Origin: Bradyrhizobium sp. SRS-191
Lineage (GTDB): Bacteria; Pseudomonadota; Alphaproteobacteria; Rhizobiales; Xanthobacteraceae
Direction of reading: 5' to 3'
Length of the DNA: 64,000 bases
Assembly: GCF_024586915.1 (NCBI RefSeq)
Contig: NZ_JANBVS010000003.1
Location: forward strand, 248,001-312,000
Below, one piece after another: positions 55,689 to 64,000 of the stretch (its first letter is position 1; every line of letters begins with the position of its first letter). Position numbers and translations under genes: made by a program. The notes beneath the pieces are model-generated. The model was not told the DNA's origin and did not search any database. It saw only the letters and a list, made by a program, of their open reading frames with translations.

Positions 55689-56363
55689 CTATCCCAGATG
55701 CTTGTGGAAGAACGCCGTGGCGCGGCCCCAGGCGAGTTCGGCCGCAGCGCGATCGTGCACGGTCATGCGCTGCTCATTCACGAAAGCATGCTCGGCGTCG
55801 TAGCGGTACAGTTCGAGCGACTTGCCGGCGGCCTGCATCGCCTTCTCGAAACCATCCACCAGCGCCGGCGTGCACCAATCATCGGTGTTGGCGAAATGCG
55901 CCTGCAGCGGGATCTTGACGTCGGCGGGCTTGGCGGCCTGCTCCGGCGGGATGCCGTAGAATACGACGCCGGCCGAGAGCTCGTCGATCTTGGTGGCGCC
56001 GATGATCGTCACCGCGCCGCCGAGGCAGAAGCCGGTGAGGCCGACCTTGGCACCGTTGCGGGCGAGATATTGCGCGGCGCCGCGCACGGTCTGCGTGGTC
56101 GCGTCCATGAAGTCGAGCGAGTTCATCTCGCGCCCGGCTGCGTCCGTGTCGTGATACGGCACGACCGTGCCCTTGTAGAGATCCGGCGCCAGCGCGTTGA
56201 AGCCGGCGAGCGCAAAGCGATCGCACATGCCCTTGATCTGGTCCTGCAGGCCCCACCATTCCTGGATGACGACGACACCGGGCGCATTGGCCTGCGCGGC
56301 CTTGGCAAGATAGCCCTTGGCCTCCTGGCCGTCGGGGCGCTTGAAGCTGATGAGAGTGCCCAT
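55689..56363 (-). CDS. Dienelactone hydrolase family protein
   Basis: A 224-aa alpha/beta hydrolase of the dienelactone hydrolase family. The catalytic Cys lies in GFCLGG (residue ~113), the Asp in NTDDWCTP and His in DAEHAFVNE, and the conserved Glu in VIQEWWGL. Family members open enol-lactones in chlorocatechol degradation, but many are of unknown substrate, and there is no catabolic operon here. The ATG is preceded by AGGACCAC. It is convergent with the small basic gene. Confidence 0.9.
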   Translation of the reverse strand: MGTLISFKRPDGQEAKGYLAKAAQANAPGVVVIQEWWGLQDQIKGMCDRFALAGFNALAPDLYKGTVVPYHDTDAAGREMNSLDFMDATTQTVRGAAQYLARNGAKVGLTGFCLGGAVTIIGATKIDELSAGVVFYGIPPEQAAKPADVKIPLQAHFANTDDWCTPALVDGFEKAMQAAGKSLELYRYDAEHAFVNEQRMTVHDRAAAELAWGRATAFFHKHLG

Positions 56364-56472
56364 GTGGTCCTCCGAAGTTTCTGATTGGGAATTGAGGATG
56401 CGGTTTAGCGCAAATCCCGTGACGGTGCGACTGCGAGCGGCGGGGTTCGCTGCAACGTGAGCGGACGACGCG

Positions 56473-56805
56473 CTACGCCGGAATCGCGCGCGGCGCGAAC
56501 AGGATCACGGCCATGCCGACGAGGCAGATCAGCGCGCCGGCGACGTCCCACAAGTCAGGCCGATGGCCTTCGACCAGCCAGCCCCACAGCAAGGCCGCGG
56601 CGATGTAGATGCCGCCATAGGCGGCATAGGCGCGGCCGGCGAGCGGACTGTCGGCAACGGTCAGCAGCGCCCCGAAGCCGGCCAGCGCGGCCATTCCCGG
56701 CAACAGCCACAGCGGTGATTGGCCGAGCCGCAGCCAGGACCAGAACGCGAAGCAGCCGGCGATTTCGAGCAAAGCGGCACCGGCGAAGGCGAGGAGTGAG
56801 GGCAT
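56473..56805 (-). CDS. UPF0060 (YnfA) membrane protein
   Basis: A 110-aa protein with four membrane segments: [57 protein letters not shown] and [32 protein letters not shown] matches the YnfA signature. It is distantly related to small multidrug transporters, but activity is not established. GGAGCCACCC precedes the ATG. A longer in-frame start upstream lacks membrane-protein character. Confidence 0.92.
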   Translation of the reverse strand: MPSLLAFAGAALLEIAGCFAFWSWLRLGQSPLWLLPGMAALAGFGALLTVADSPLAGRAYAAYGGIYIAAALLWGWLVEGHRPDLWDVAGALICLVGMAVILFAPRAIPA

Positions 56806-56898
56806 GGGTGGCTCCGTTGTCTTGCGGCTTTGCCATGCAAGAGGACCTCGATGCGCCTTCCCTTGTTGGCAACACGTCCCGCGGCTGGCTCGGTGCAC

Positions 56899-57104
56899 CT
56901 CGCCCCGCCAGTGCGATGCGAAGCTTCGCTAGGGCGGGGAGAGGTCGGATTGCATCGTCAGATGCAATCCGGGTGAGGGATACAGGTCTCTCCGCGCACG
57001 CTACCCGCGCGTCTGCCACTGACTCATAGCTTTCACGACTACCACCGCCCGTGCGGCTGCCCCTCACCCCGACCCTCTCCCCCTGAAGAACGGGGAGAGG
57101 GAGC
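56899..57104. repeat. Repeat-rich intergenic region
   Basis: The stretch begins with the inverted pair CTCGCCCCGCC/GGGCGGGGAG. It also holds a perfect hairpin GGATTGCATC-GTCA-GATGCAATCC (56947-56970) and CCCTCTCCCC/CGGGGAGAGGG (57073-57102). Parts resemble the 65-base-arm family (GGGTGAGGG, TCTCTCCGCG, CCCCTCACCC). No gene is seen in the 395 bases between the UPF0060 start and the fbcH stop. Confidence 0.7.
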
Positions 57105-57148
57105 GCGGCGCCCGTGCGGCGAGGGCCCGAGTTCAGTCGACAGACAAC

Positions 57149-57173
57149 AAAAAAGCCCCCGGAGGGGCTTTTT
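57149..57173 (-). terminator. Bidirectional-type terminator after fbcH
   Basis: AAAAAGCCCCCGGAGGGGCTTTTT: a strong GC stem flanked by an A-run and a T-run, so it can end transcription in both directions. It lies 28 bases past the fbcH stop. Confidence 0.9.
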
Positions 57174-57200
57174 CAAACTCGGCTGCATCAATCTCGCCGC

Positions 57201-59267
57201 TCAGTGGGCGGCGGCCCAGACGCGCTTCTTGGTGAAGTACATCAGGCCGGCGAAGATGATCAGGAAGATGAAGACCTGATAGCCGAGGCGCTTGCGGGCT
57301 TCCATGTGCGGCTCGGCGGTCCACATCAGGAAGGTCGACACGTCATGGGCGTACTGGGCAACGGTGGTCGGCGAGCCGTCGTCGAAGGTCACCTGGCCAT
57401 CGGACAGCGGCTTCGGCATCTTGATGGCGTTTCCGGGGAAGTACTTGTTGTAGTACGAGCCGTCCGGGATCGTCACGCCGTGCGGCGGGTTGTCCTCGTA
57501 GCCCTGCAGCAGGGCGTTGACGTAGTTCGGGCCCTGCTCCTGGAACTGGGTGAAGAAGTCGATCAGGAACCAGGGGAAGCCGCGCTTGTAGGAGCGCGCC
57601 TTGGCGATGAGCGACAGGTCCGGCGGAGCCGCGCCGCCATTGGCGGAGCGTGCCGCCTGCTCGTTCGGGAACGGCGCCGGGAAGTAGTCGGCCGGGCGGC
57701 CCGGACGCTCGAACATGTCGCCGGCATCGTTCGGTCCGTCCTTGATCTTGTAGTCGGCCGCGAAGGCTGCCGCCTGGGCCACCGAGTAGCCGGGACCGCC
57801 GGGCTCGGCGAGGTTGCGGAACGCCACGTAGTTCAGCGAGTGGCAGTTCGAGCAGACTTCCTTGTAGATCTTCAGGCCGCGCTGCACGGCGCCGCGATCG
57901 AACTTGCCGAACGGGCCGGCGAACGACCACTTCACCGACGGCGGGGTCTCGGTGCCCTCGTTGGCGCGGGCCTCGCCCATGCTGCCGGCGAACAGCGAGG
58001 CGACGGCCACCAGGGCCACCGCGGCGGTCGCGACCGCCTTGCGGCCGGACTTGGCCAGCACGTCGTCGGCGATCGAGTTCGGCAGCGGACGCGGCGTCTC
58101 GATGCGGGCGAGCAGCGGCAGCACGATCAGGAAGTAGGCGAAGTACAGCACGGTCAGGATGCGGCCGAGCACGACATAGACGCCCTCCGGCGGCTGTGCG
58201 CCGAGATAGCCGAGGCCGATGCAGACGACGACGAAGATCCAGAAGAACTGCTTGCCGAGCGGACGGTACTTGTTCGAGCGGGTCTTGGCTGCGTCGAGCC
58301 AGGGCAGGAACACCAGCACGATGATCGCCGCGAACATCGCGATGACGCCGGCCAGCTTGTTCGGCACCGAGCGCAGGATCGCGTAGAACGGCAGGTAGTA
58401 CCATTCCGGCACGATGTGCGCGGGCGTCACGGCCGGGTTGGCCGGGATGTAGTTGTCGGCGTCGCCGAGATAGTTCGGCATGTAGAAGATGAACCAGGAA
58501 TAGAAGATCAGGAAGCAGGTGACGCCGTAGAAGTCCTTGATCGTCGCGTACGGCGTGAACGGCACCATATCCTTTTCGGTCTTCGGCTCGACGCCGGCCG
58601 GGTTGTTCTGACCGGCGACGTGCAGCGCCCATACGTGCAGCACGACCACGCCGGCGATCAGGAACGGCAGCAGATAGTGGAGCGCGAAGAAGCGGTTCAG
58701 CGTGGGATTACCGACGGAGTAGCCGCCCCACAGCAGGGTCACGATGCTCTCGCCGAAATAGGGCACGGCGGAGAACAGATTGGTGATGACCGTGGCGCCC
58801 CAGAAGCTCATCTGGCCCCACGGCAGCACGTAGCCCATGAAGCCCGTGGCCATCATCAGGAGATAGATGATGACGCCGAGGATCCAGAGCACCTCGCGCG
58901 GCGCCTTGTATGACCCGTAATAGAGGCCGCGGAACATGTGGATGTAGACGGCGAGGAAGAACATCGACGCGCCGCAGGCGTGCATGTTGCGCAGCAGCCA
59001 GCCGTAGTTCACGTCACGAACGATCAGCTCGACCGACTTGAAGGCGAGGTCGGCATGCGGCGTGTAGTGCATCGCCAGGATGACGCCGGTGATGATCTGG
59101 ACGCCGAGCATCAGCGACAGGATGGCGCCGAAGGTCCACCAGTAGTTCAGGTTCCGCGGCGTCGGATAGGCAACGAAGGACGAGTGGACCAGGCCGATGA
59201 TGGGGAGTCGTTGCTCGAACCACTTCAAGGCGGGGTGGCTCGGCTGGTAGCTAGATGGTCCACTCAT
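57201..59267 (-). CDS. fbcH: Cytochrome b/c1 polyprotein of the bc1 complex
   Basis: A 688-aa precursor carrying both cytochrome b and c1, as known for Bradyrhizobium fbcH. Residues 1-~400 are cytochrome b with eight or so spans; heme b ligands are likely H95/H197 and H110/H211, and the quinol-site PEWY is at 287-290. An internal signal-like segment (residues ~405-435, ending GEARA) marks the cleavage before c1. Cytochrome c1 has CSNCH at 472-476 and a C-terminal membrane anchor ([15 protein letters not shown]). It follows the Rieske gene by 62 bases and ends before a strong terminator. It oxidises quinol and reduces cytochrome c. Confidence 0.97.
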   Translation of the reverse strand: MSGPSSYQPSHPALKWFEQRLPIIGLVHSSFVAYPTPRNLNYWWTFGAILSLMLGVQIITGVILAMHYTPHADLAFKSVELIVRDVNYGWLLRNMHACGASMFFLAVYIHMFRGLYYGSYKAPREVLWILGVIIYLLMMATGFMGYVLPWGQMSFWGATVITNLFSAVPYFGESIVTLLWGGYSVGNPTLNRFFALHYLLPFLIAGVVVLHVWALHVAGQNNPAGVEPKTEKDMVPFTPYATIKDFYGVTCFLIFYSWFIFYMPNYLGDADNYIPANPAVTPAHIVPEWYYLPFYAILRSVPNKLAGVIAMFAAIIVLVFLPWLDAAKTRSNKYRPLGKQFFWIFVVVCIGLGYLGAQPPEGVYVVLGRILTVLYFAYFLIVLPLLARIETPRPLPNSIADDVLAKSGRKAVATAAVALVAVASLFAGSMGEARANEGTETPPSVKWSFAGPFGKFDRGAVQRGLKIYKEVCSNCHSLNYVAFRNLAEPGGPGYSVAQAAAFAADYKIKDGPNDAGDMFERPGRPADYFPAPFPNEQAARSANGGAAPPDLSLIAKARSYKRGFPWFLIDFFTQFQEQGPNYVNALLQGYEDNPPHGVTIPDGSYYNKYFPGNAIKMPKPLSDGQVTFDDGSPTTVAQYAHDVSTFLMWTAEPHMEARKRLGYQVFIFLIIFAGLMYFTKKRVWAAAH

Positions 59268-59329
59268 GATGCGTTCCTGAAAGAATTATCTTGCACGATC
59301 GAGCTTGAGCTTGCGGACGTAACGTCCGC

Positions 59330-59857
59330 TCAGCCGATCTGGATCTTGGTGTCGGAAACGAACTGATAGGGCGGGACGGGCAGGTTCAGCGGCGCCGGTC
59401 CCTGGCGGACGCGGCCCGAGGCATCGTACTGCGAGCCGTGGCACGGGCAGAAGAAGCCGTCGTAATTGCCTTCATGGGCGATCGGGATACAGCCGAGATG
59501 GGTGCAGATGCCGATCACGACCAGCCACTGCTCGTGGCCGTCCTTGGTACGGGACTGGTCGCTCGCCGGATCCGGCAGGCTCGACACCGGGACCGCGCGG
59601 ACCTCCTCGACCTGCTTCTTGGTGCGGTGGGAGATATAGATCGGCTTGCCGCGCCAGAACACCTTGATGTCCTGCCCCTCGGCGACCGGGGTGAGGTCGA
59701 CCTCGATCGGCGCACCGGCCGCGATGGTCGAGGCATCGGGATTCATCTGGGAGATGAAGGGCCACAGGGCGGCCACGCCACCGACCGCTGCGGTCGCGCC
59801 CGTGGCGACGAAAAGAAAATCACGGCGTGTCGGATGATCCGCAGTAGACGCTGTCAC
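59330..59857 (-). CDS. fbcF: Ubiquinol-cytochrome c reductase Rieske iron-sulfur subunit
   Basis: A 175-aa 2Fe-2S Rieske protein of the bc1 complex. A Tat signal-anchor (HPTRRDFLFVATGATAAVGGVAALW) leads. Cluster ligands are C118 and H120 in CTHLGC, and C137 and H140 in CPCHGS, with the disulfide pair C123-C139. The GTG start is preferred because AAGGGTTGGAATC precedes it and family proteins begin here; a start 75 bases upstream is less likely. It is the first gene of the fbcFH operon. Also called petA. Confidence 0.95.
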   Translation of the reverse strand: MTASTADHPTRRDFLFVATGATAAVGGVAALWPFISQMNPDASTIAAGAPIEVDLTPVAEGQDIKVFWRGKPIYISHRTKKQVEEVRAVPVSSLPDPASDQSRTKDGHEQWLVVIGICTHLGCIPIAHEGNYDGFFCPCHGSQYDASGRVRQGPAPLNLPVPPYQFVSDTKIQIG

Positions 59858-60141
59858 GATTCCAACCCTTTCTTCGTTGCAGCCGGTGGAACCGCCCCGC
59901 TCGACGTCTGGGATCTCTTCGTTGGAGACCACGTGACCGGGAGATGCCTGCCGGCGCCCGCGTCCCCCGCGGCGGCAGAAAACGGCTCGCGCTACCGCCC
60001 CGGTAGGAACAAGCCGTCCAGAATCGTTCTATTGGCACCCTTGCGATACGAGCGCAAGCCCGCTATCGGCCCCGCAGCACGCCATGCACCAATTCCCGCT
60101 TGGGAAGCGGACTTTCAGCCTCATCCTTAAGACCTATTCGC

Positions 60142-60627
60142 ATGCAGATCGCGCTCTATCAGCCCGACATTCCGCAGAACACCGGAACGATTCTGCGCCT
60201 CTGCGCATGTCTCGGACTCACCGCCCACATCATCGAGCCGGCGGGCTTTCCGGTGTCCGACCGGCAGTTCCGGCGCGCCGGCATGGACTATCTCGACCAG
60301 CTCGATTGGCGGCGGCACGATTCCTGGAGCGCGTTCGAGGGCTGGCGCGCCGCGGCCGGCCATCGCCTGCTGCTGCTCACCACCAAGGGCGCAACATCCT
60401 ACCTGGATGTCAGCTATCGCCCGGACGACATCCTGCTGCTCGGGCGTGAGAGCGTCGGCGTGCCCGCATCGGTGGCAGAAGCAGCCGATGCGCGGCTGCG
60501 CATTCCGCTCAAGTCAGGCATGCGCTCGCTGAACGTCGCGATGGCGGCCGCGATGGCCGCGGGCGAGGCGCTGCGCCAGGTTGGACATTTCGTCCAATTG
60601 CAATCCGCACAAGGAGCATCGGAGTGA
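60142..60627 (+). CDS. trmL: tRNA (cytidine(34)-2'-O)-methyltransferase
   Basis: A 161-aa SPOUT-fold methyltransferase. The family blocks are LYQPDIPQNTGTILRLCACLGLTAHIIEP at the N-terminus, then LLGRESVGVP and RIPLKSGMRSLNVAMAAAMA, the trefoil knot that binds SAM. TrmL methylates the ribose of the wobble base (position 34) in some leucine tRNAs. Its stop overlaps the queE GTG start by four bases. Promoter elements for the operon must lie in the 284 bases after the divergent fbcF start; none could be named. Confidence 0.95.
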   Translation: MQIALYQPDIPQNTGTILRLCACLGLTAHIIEPAGFPVSDRQFRRAGMDYLDQLDWRRHDSWSAFEGWRAAAGHRLLLLTTKGATSYLDVSYRPDDILLLGRESVGVPASVAEAADARLRIPLKSGMRSLNVAMAAAMAAGEALRQVGHFVQLQSAQGASE

Positions 60628-61256
60628 GCTACGCGGTGAAGGAAATCTTCATGACCCTGCAGGGCGAAGGCGCCCAGGCGGGGCGTGCCGCCGTGTTCTG
60701 CCGCTTCGCCGGCTGCAATCTGTGGAGCGGCCGCGAGGCCGACCGCGCCACCGCGACGTGCCGGTTCTGCGACACCGATTTCGTCGGCACCGACGGCACG
60801 CTCGGAGGCCGGTATGACAGCGCCGCTGATCTCGCCGCGGCGATTGCCGGGCAATGGACAGGCGGCGCTGCGGACCGCTATACGATCCTCACCGGCGGCG
60901 AGCCGCTGCTGCAGGTCGACGCCGACCTGATCACCGCCCTCCACGGCCAGGGCTTCGCCGTGGGGATCGAGACCAACGGCACGCTCATTCCGCCCGACGG
61001 CATCGACTGGATCTGCGTCAGCCCGAAGGCCGGCGCCGAGCTGAAGCTGCGGCAGGGCCATGAGCTGAAGCTGGTCTATCCGCAGGATGGCGCCGAGCCG
61101 GACAAGTTCGAAGGCCTCGCATTCGAGCGCTTCTCGCTGCAGCCGATGGACGGGCCTGATGCGGCCGCGAACACGGCGCGCGCCATTCAATATTGCCAGC
61201 ATCATCCGCAATGGCGGCTCAGCCTGCAGACGCACAAGATGATCGGCATCAGATAG
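60624..61256 (+). CDS. queE: 7-carboxy-7-deazaguanine synthase
   Basis: A 210-aa radical SAM enzyme. It converts carboxytetrahydropterin to 7-carboxy-7-deazaguanine in queuosine synthesis. The Fe-S cysteines are C31, C46 and C49, giving the C-x14-C-x2-C form of some QueE proteins in place of C-x3-C-x2-C. GEGAQAGRAAVFCRFAGCNLW at the start and TGGEPLLQ, ETNGT and SPK further on are typical. GTG start, translationally coupled to trmL. The queD homologue follows. Confidence 0.93.
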   Translation: MSYAVKEIFMTLQGEGAQAGRAAVFCRFAGCNLWSGREADRATATCRFCDTDFVGTDGTLGGRYDSAADLAAAIAGQWTGGAADRYTILTGGEPLLQVDADLITALHGQGFAVGIETNGTLIPPDGIDWICVSPKAGAELKLRQGHELKLVYPQDGAEPDKFEGLAFERFSLQPMDGPDAAANTARAIQYCQHHPQWRLSLQTHKMIGIR

Positions 61257-61273
61257 GGATTGTGACTGAACCG

Positions 61274-61642
61274 ATGTGGGAATTGACCAAGTCGTTCACC
61301 TTCGAGGCCGCGCATACGTTGCCGATCACGACGCTCGGCGAAGCCAGCCAGGAGATCCACGGCCATTCCTTCCGCGCCGAAGTGACGGTGCGCGGGGCCA
61401 CGACCAACCCTGAGACCGGCATGGTGGTGGATTTCGGCGTGTTGACGCAGCGCCTGGGCGAGATCCAGGCCATGCTCGACCACAAGTTCTTGAACAAGAT
61501 CGAGGCGATCGGGCTGCCGACCTTGGAGAACCTGTCGCGCTTCATCTATGAGCGCGTCCGCTCCATCGGCCACGTCACCAAGGTCAGCGTCCACCGCGAC
61601 AGCTGCCGCGAGACCTGCACCTATTTCGGTCCGCAGGACTGA
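61274..61642 (+). CDS. queD: QueD/6-pyruvoyl-tetrahydropterin synthase-like protein lacking the catalytic Cys
   Basis: A 122-aa tunnelling-fold protein of the QueD/PTPS family. Zinc ligands are H14, H29 and H31 (FEAAHTL and IHGHSF). Canonical QueD carries its catalytic Cys four residues before HGH; here that residue is Ser25 (ASQEIHGHS). LDHKFLN and PTLENLSRFIY complete the fold. It lies 17 bases after queE, so a role in making carboxytetrahydropterin for queuosine is likely, but the loss of the Cys leaves the mechanism open. A GTG four codons upstream is an alternative start. Confidence 0.85.
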   Translation: MWELTKSFTFEAAHTLPITTLGEASQEIHGHSFRAEVTVRGATTNPETGMVVDFGVLTQRLGEIQAMLDHKFLNKIEAIGLPTLENLSRFIYERVRSIGHVTKVSVHRDSCRETCTYFGPQD

Positions 61643-61746
61643 TCGATTGTGGTAGGACCTCACCTGCAGCGACAACTGCGCTGTCACCTCCGGCTGTCAT
61701 GGAGTCTTGACGGCGGGGTGAAAGCCAATGTGCCAGGGGAACGTCC

Positions 61747-62634
61747 ATGACCACTGCCGCCATCGAGGATCGCAAGGCCCGCGCCCGCGCCTGGTTCGAG
61801 AGCCTGCGCGACCAGATCTGCGCGGCGTTCGAGCGGCTCGAGGACGAGGCCCCGGCCGAACTCTATCCGCGCGCCCCCGCCCGCTTCGTGCGCACGCCGT
61901 GGGAGCGCACCGACCACAGCGGCGGGCATGGCGGCGGCGGCGTCATGAGCATGATGCATGGCCGGCTGTTCGAGAAGGTCGGCGTGCACTGCTCCACCGT
62001 GCATGGCGAGTTCGCGCCGGAATTCCGCAGTCAGATCCCCGGCGCCTCGGAGGATCCGCGGTTCTGGGCGTCCGGCATCTCGCTGATCGCGCATCTGTGG
62101 TCGCCGCATGTGCCGGCGGTGCACATGAACACCCGCTTCGTGGTCACCACGAAGGCCTGGTTCGGCGGCGGCGCCGATCTCACCCCCGTCCTCGATCGCC
62201 GCCGCACCCAGGAGGACCCCGATACTCTCGCCTTCCACGCCGCGATGAAGAGCGCCTGCGATGCGCATGCGGGTGTGGCATCGTACGACAAGTACAAGAA
62301 GTGGTGCGACGAGTACTTCTACCTGCCCCATCGCAAGGAGCCGCGCGGCATCGGCGGCATCTTCTACGACCACCATGATTCCGGCGACTGGGACGCCGAT
62401 CTCGCCTACACGCAGGACGTCGGCCGCGCTTTCCTCAAGGTCTATCCGGAGCTGGTCCGGCGCAATTTCAGCGCACCCTGGACGGAGGCCGACCGCGAGG
62501 AGCAGCTGATCCGCCGCGGCCGCTATGTCGAATTCAACCTGCTTTATGACCGCGGCACCACATTTGGGCTCAAAACCGGCGGCAATGTCGACAGCATTCT
62601 GTCCTCGATGCCGCCCGAGGTGAAATGGCCGTGA
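61747..62634 (+). CDS. hemF: Oxygen-dependent coproporphyrinogen III oxidase
   Basis: A 295-aa HemF that oxidatively decarboxylates coproporphyrinogen III to protoporphyrinogen IX. The signature [20 protein letters not shown] and [21 protein letters not shown] (the HemF motif), plus [13 protein letters not shown] at the C-terminus, are intact. Length is as usual. AGGGGAACGTCC precedes the ATG. Aerobic heme synthesis fits the respiratory genes in the window. It is followed by a HAD hydrolase gene 32 bases on. Confidence 0.96.
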   Translation: MTTAAIEDRKARARAWFESLRDQICAAFERLEDEAPAELYPRAPARFVRTPWERTDHSGGHGGGGVMSMMHGRLFEKVGVHCSTVHGEFAPEFRSQIPGASEDPRFWASGISLIAHLWSPHVPAVHMNTRFVVTTKAWFGGGADLTPVLDRRRTQEDPDTLAFHAAMKSACDAHAGVASYDKYKKWCDEYFYLPHRKEPRGIGGIFYDHHDSGDWDADLAYTQDVGRAFLKVYPELVRRNFSAPWTEADREEQLIRRGRYVEFNLLYDRGTTFGLKTGGNVDSILSSMPPEVKWP

Positions 62635-62666
62635 AACTCGCTTTGTTGAACGTCGTAGATTGATTC

Positions 62667-63386
62667 ATGACCATCGCCCTGCCCCGCGCCATGCTGATCG
62701 ACATGGATGACACCATCCTGTCGGCCTATGGCCGACCCGAGATCGCCTGGAACATCGTCGCTACCGAATTCGCGGACGAGCTGGCGCCGCATACGCCGCA
62801 CGCGGTGGCTGCCGCCATCCTGGCGTCGGCCCGCAGCTTCTGGTCGGTCGCCGGCGCCGAATGGCGGATGAAGCTGATCCAGGCGCGGCAGGAGGTGGTG
62901 AAGGGCGGCTTCGCGGCGCTCACCGGCCCTGCCTTGCCGACGGAGCTCGCGATCCGCATCGCCGACCGCTTCACCCGTTATCGCGACGAGCAGATGTTCG
63001 TCTTCCCCGGCGCCCATGAGGCAATCGACGAATTCAAGGCGCGCGGCGTCAAGCTCGCGCTGGTCACCAATGGCGAGGCCGGCCAGCAGCGCGCCAAGAT
63101 CGAGCGCTTCGCGCTGGAGCACCGTTTCGACCACATCCAGATCGAGGGCGAACACGGCTTCGGCAAGCCCGAGGAGCGCGCCTATCTCCACGCGATGGAG
63201 CGGCTCGGCGTCGGCCCGGAAGACACCTGGATGATCGGCGACAATCTGGAATGGGAGATCGTCGCGCCGCAGCGGCTCGGCATCTATGCGATCTGGATCG
63301 ACGTCCACGGTGACGGCCTGCCCGAAGGCTCCGACGTCAAGCCCGACCGCATCATCCGCTCGCTGACCGAGCTGGTGCCGGGCTGA
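62667..63386 (+). CDS. HAD-superfamily phosphohydrolase
   Basis: A 239-aa HAD hydrolase: motif I DMDDT (nucleophile Asp), motif II LVTNG, motif III lysine in GFGKPEERAY and motif IV MIGDN. The alpha-helical cap (residues about 20-100) makes it subclass I. It resembles phosphoglycolate or YjjG-type nucleotide phosphatases; the substrate is not clear. It follows hemF closely and may share its transcript, but no heme-pathway role is known for this family. Confidence 0.9.
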   Translation: MTIALPRAMLIDMDDTILSAYGRPEIAWNIVATEFADELAPHTPHAVAAAILASARSFWSVAGAEWRMKLIQARQEVVKGGFAALTGPALPTELAIRIADRFTRYRDEQMFVFPGAHEAIDEFKARGVKLALVTNGEAGQQRAKIERFALEHRFDHIQIEGEHGFGKPEERAYLHAMERLGVGPEDTWMIGDNLEWEIVAPQRLGIYAIWIDVHGDGLPEGSDVKPDRIIRSLTELVPG

Positions 63387-63394
63387 GCGCCCGC

Positions 63395-64000
63395 TCATCG
63401 CGTCCGCTTCGGTCCAGTCATCCGCTTGTGCGCCTCCATCAGCATGGCGACGAAGGCCGTCACCTTCGGCGCCCGGAAGCGCGCCGCCGGATAGACCGCA
63501 TGGATGCCGCCGGACGGCAGCGTCCATGACGGCAGGATGTGCACCAGACGACCGGCCGCCAGATCATCCCTGATCAGGAAATCCGGCAGCACCGCCAGAC
63601 CGCCACCGGCCAGGGCTGCCGCCAGCACTGCGGGCGTGGTGTTGATCGTCAGCGCCGCGCTCATCTGCACATTTTCCTGCTCCGTCTCGCCCCGCGCGAA
63701 CTGCCATGTCAACGGCTCGTTGAGCGCGCCGTTGGCGATGAAGGGCAGCGTCGCGAGCTCGCGCGGGCGCGCCACGCGCTTGACCAGGCCCGGTGTCGCG
63801 ATCAGCAACTGGCGGAAGCTGTCGATGCGCCGCGTCTGCAGCGTGGAATCATCGAGCCATCCGACACGGATCGAGAGATCGATCTGATCGGCGATCAGGT
63901 CGACCTTGCTGTCGGCCAGCACCAAATCGACCCGGCAGGCCGGATAGCGGCGAGAGAACGCCGTCGCGACCGCGGCGAGGATGCAGGTGCCGTAGTCGTT
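63395..64000 (-). CDS. LysR-family regulator, N-terminal part outside window
   Basis: The last 201 residues of a LysR protein: the effector-binding domain with NDYGTCILAAVATAFSRRYPACRVDLVLADSKVDLIADQIDLSIRVGWLDDSTL, a CrgA-like block, and VYPAARFRAPKVTAFVAMLME at the end. The DNA-binding domain lies beyond the right edge. It converges on the HAD gene, with 8 bases between the stops. Target genes cannot be seen. Confidence 0.9.
   Translation of the reverse strand, partial: NDYGTCILAAVATAFSRRYPACRVDLVLADSKVDLIADQIDLSIRVGWLDDSTLQTRRIDSFRQLLIATPGLVKRVARPRELATLPFIANGALNEPLTWQFARGETEQENVQMSAALTINTTPAVLAAALAGGGLAVLPDFLIRDDLAAGRLVHILPSWTLPSGGIHAVYPAARFRAPKVTAFVAMLMEAHKRMTGPKRTR

Overview
The window reads as chromosomal DNA of an alphaproteobacterium of the Bradyrhizobium / Rhodopseudomonas group. 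Coding DNA is GC-rich with strong third-position GC bias. Lineage-typical features are a cytochrome b and c1 made as one polyprotein (fbcH) behind a Rieske gene, a CcrM-type methyltransferase, a fused trpE(G), a bacteriophytochrome next to a heme oxygenase, and several families of intergenic palindromic repeats of the kind common in Bradyrhizobium. No CRISPR array, rRNA, tRNA, integrase or transposase was seen. Apart from repeats this is ordinary core chromosome.

Layout. 1-9.4 kb: S49 peptidase (cut by the window edge), methyltransferase/DUF2007 pair, polyprenyl diphosphate synthase, ispE, a secreted TPR protein, ETF-quinone oxidoreductase and a family-4-like uracil-DNA glycosylase. 9.4-18.7 kb: a glycosyltransferase-like membrane protein, RNase HII, VOC protein, PA0069-type radical SAM protein, phosphoketolase, small GT2, MarR-GNAT regulator and a secreted protein with a pentapeptide minisatellite. 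18.9-23 kb: moaB, zinc metallopeptidase, ccrM. 23.4-32.3 kb, all on the minus strand: EF-hand protein, hybrid bacteriophytochrome kinase with heme oxygenase, GST, cytochrome c, PQQ dehydrogenase and a Tat-exported MBL hydrolase. 32.3-36.2 kb: repeat-rich, with two SnoaL-like paralogues facing a LysR gene and a DUF2798 protein. 36.2-48.4 kb: mutY, DUF721, a DsbA-like protein, smc, Rsm22 family, lemA-M48, two ParA-like ATPases, apt. 48.4-57 kb: trpE(G) with a trpL attenuator, repeats, a chemoreceptor, a patatin-like protein, a dienelactone hydrolase and a UPF0060 protein. 57-64 kb: fbcH/fbcF, trmL-queE-queD, hemF, HAD hydrolase and a partial LysR gene.

Functional threads. Isoprenoid and quinone supply (ispE, ispB) and quinone-linked respiration (ETF-QO, bc1) recur. 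The heme oxygenase overlaps the phytochrome gene by ATGA, so chromophore and photoreceptor are probably made together. trmL, queE and queD all act on wobble position 34 of tRNA. ccrM has a cluster of its own GANTC sites around its start, as expected for methylation-sensitive autoregulation.

The most unusual item is a pair of dispersed intergenic elements of about 430-490 bp (32928-33420 and 51154-51585). Their stems keep base pairing through compensatory changes. This argues for a selected or recently propagated structure and against a coding region, although open reading frames run through both copies.
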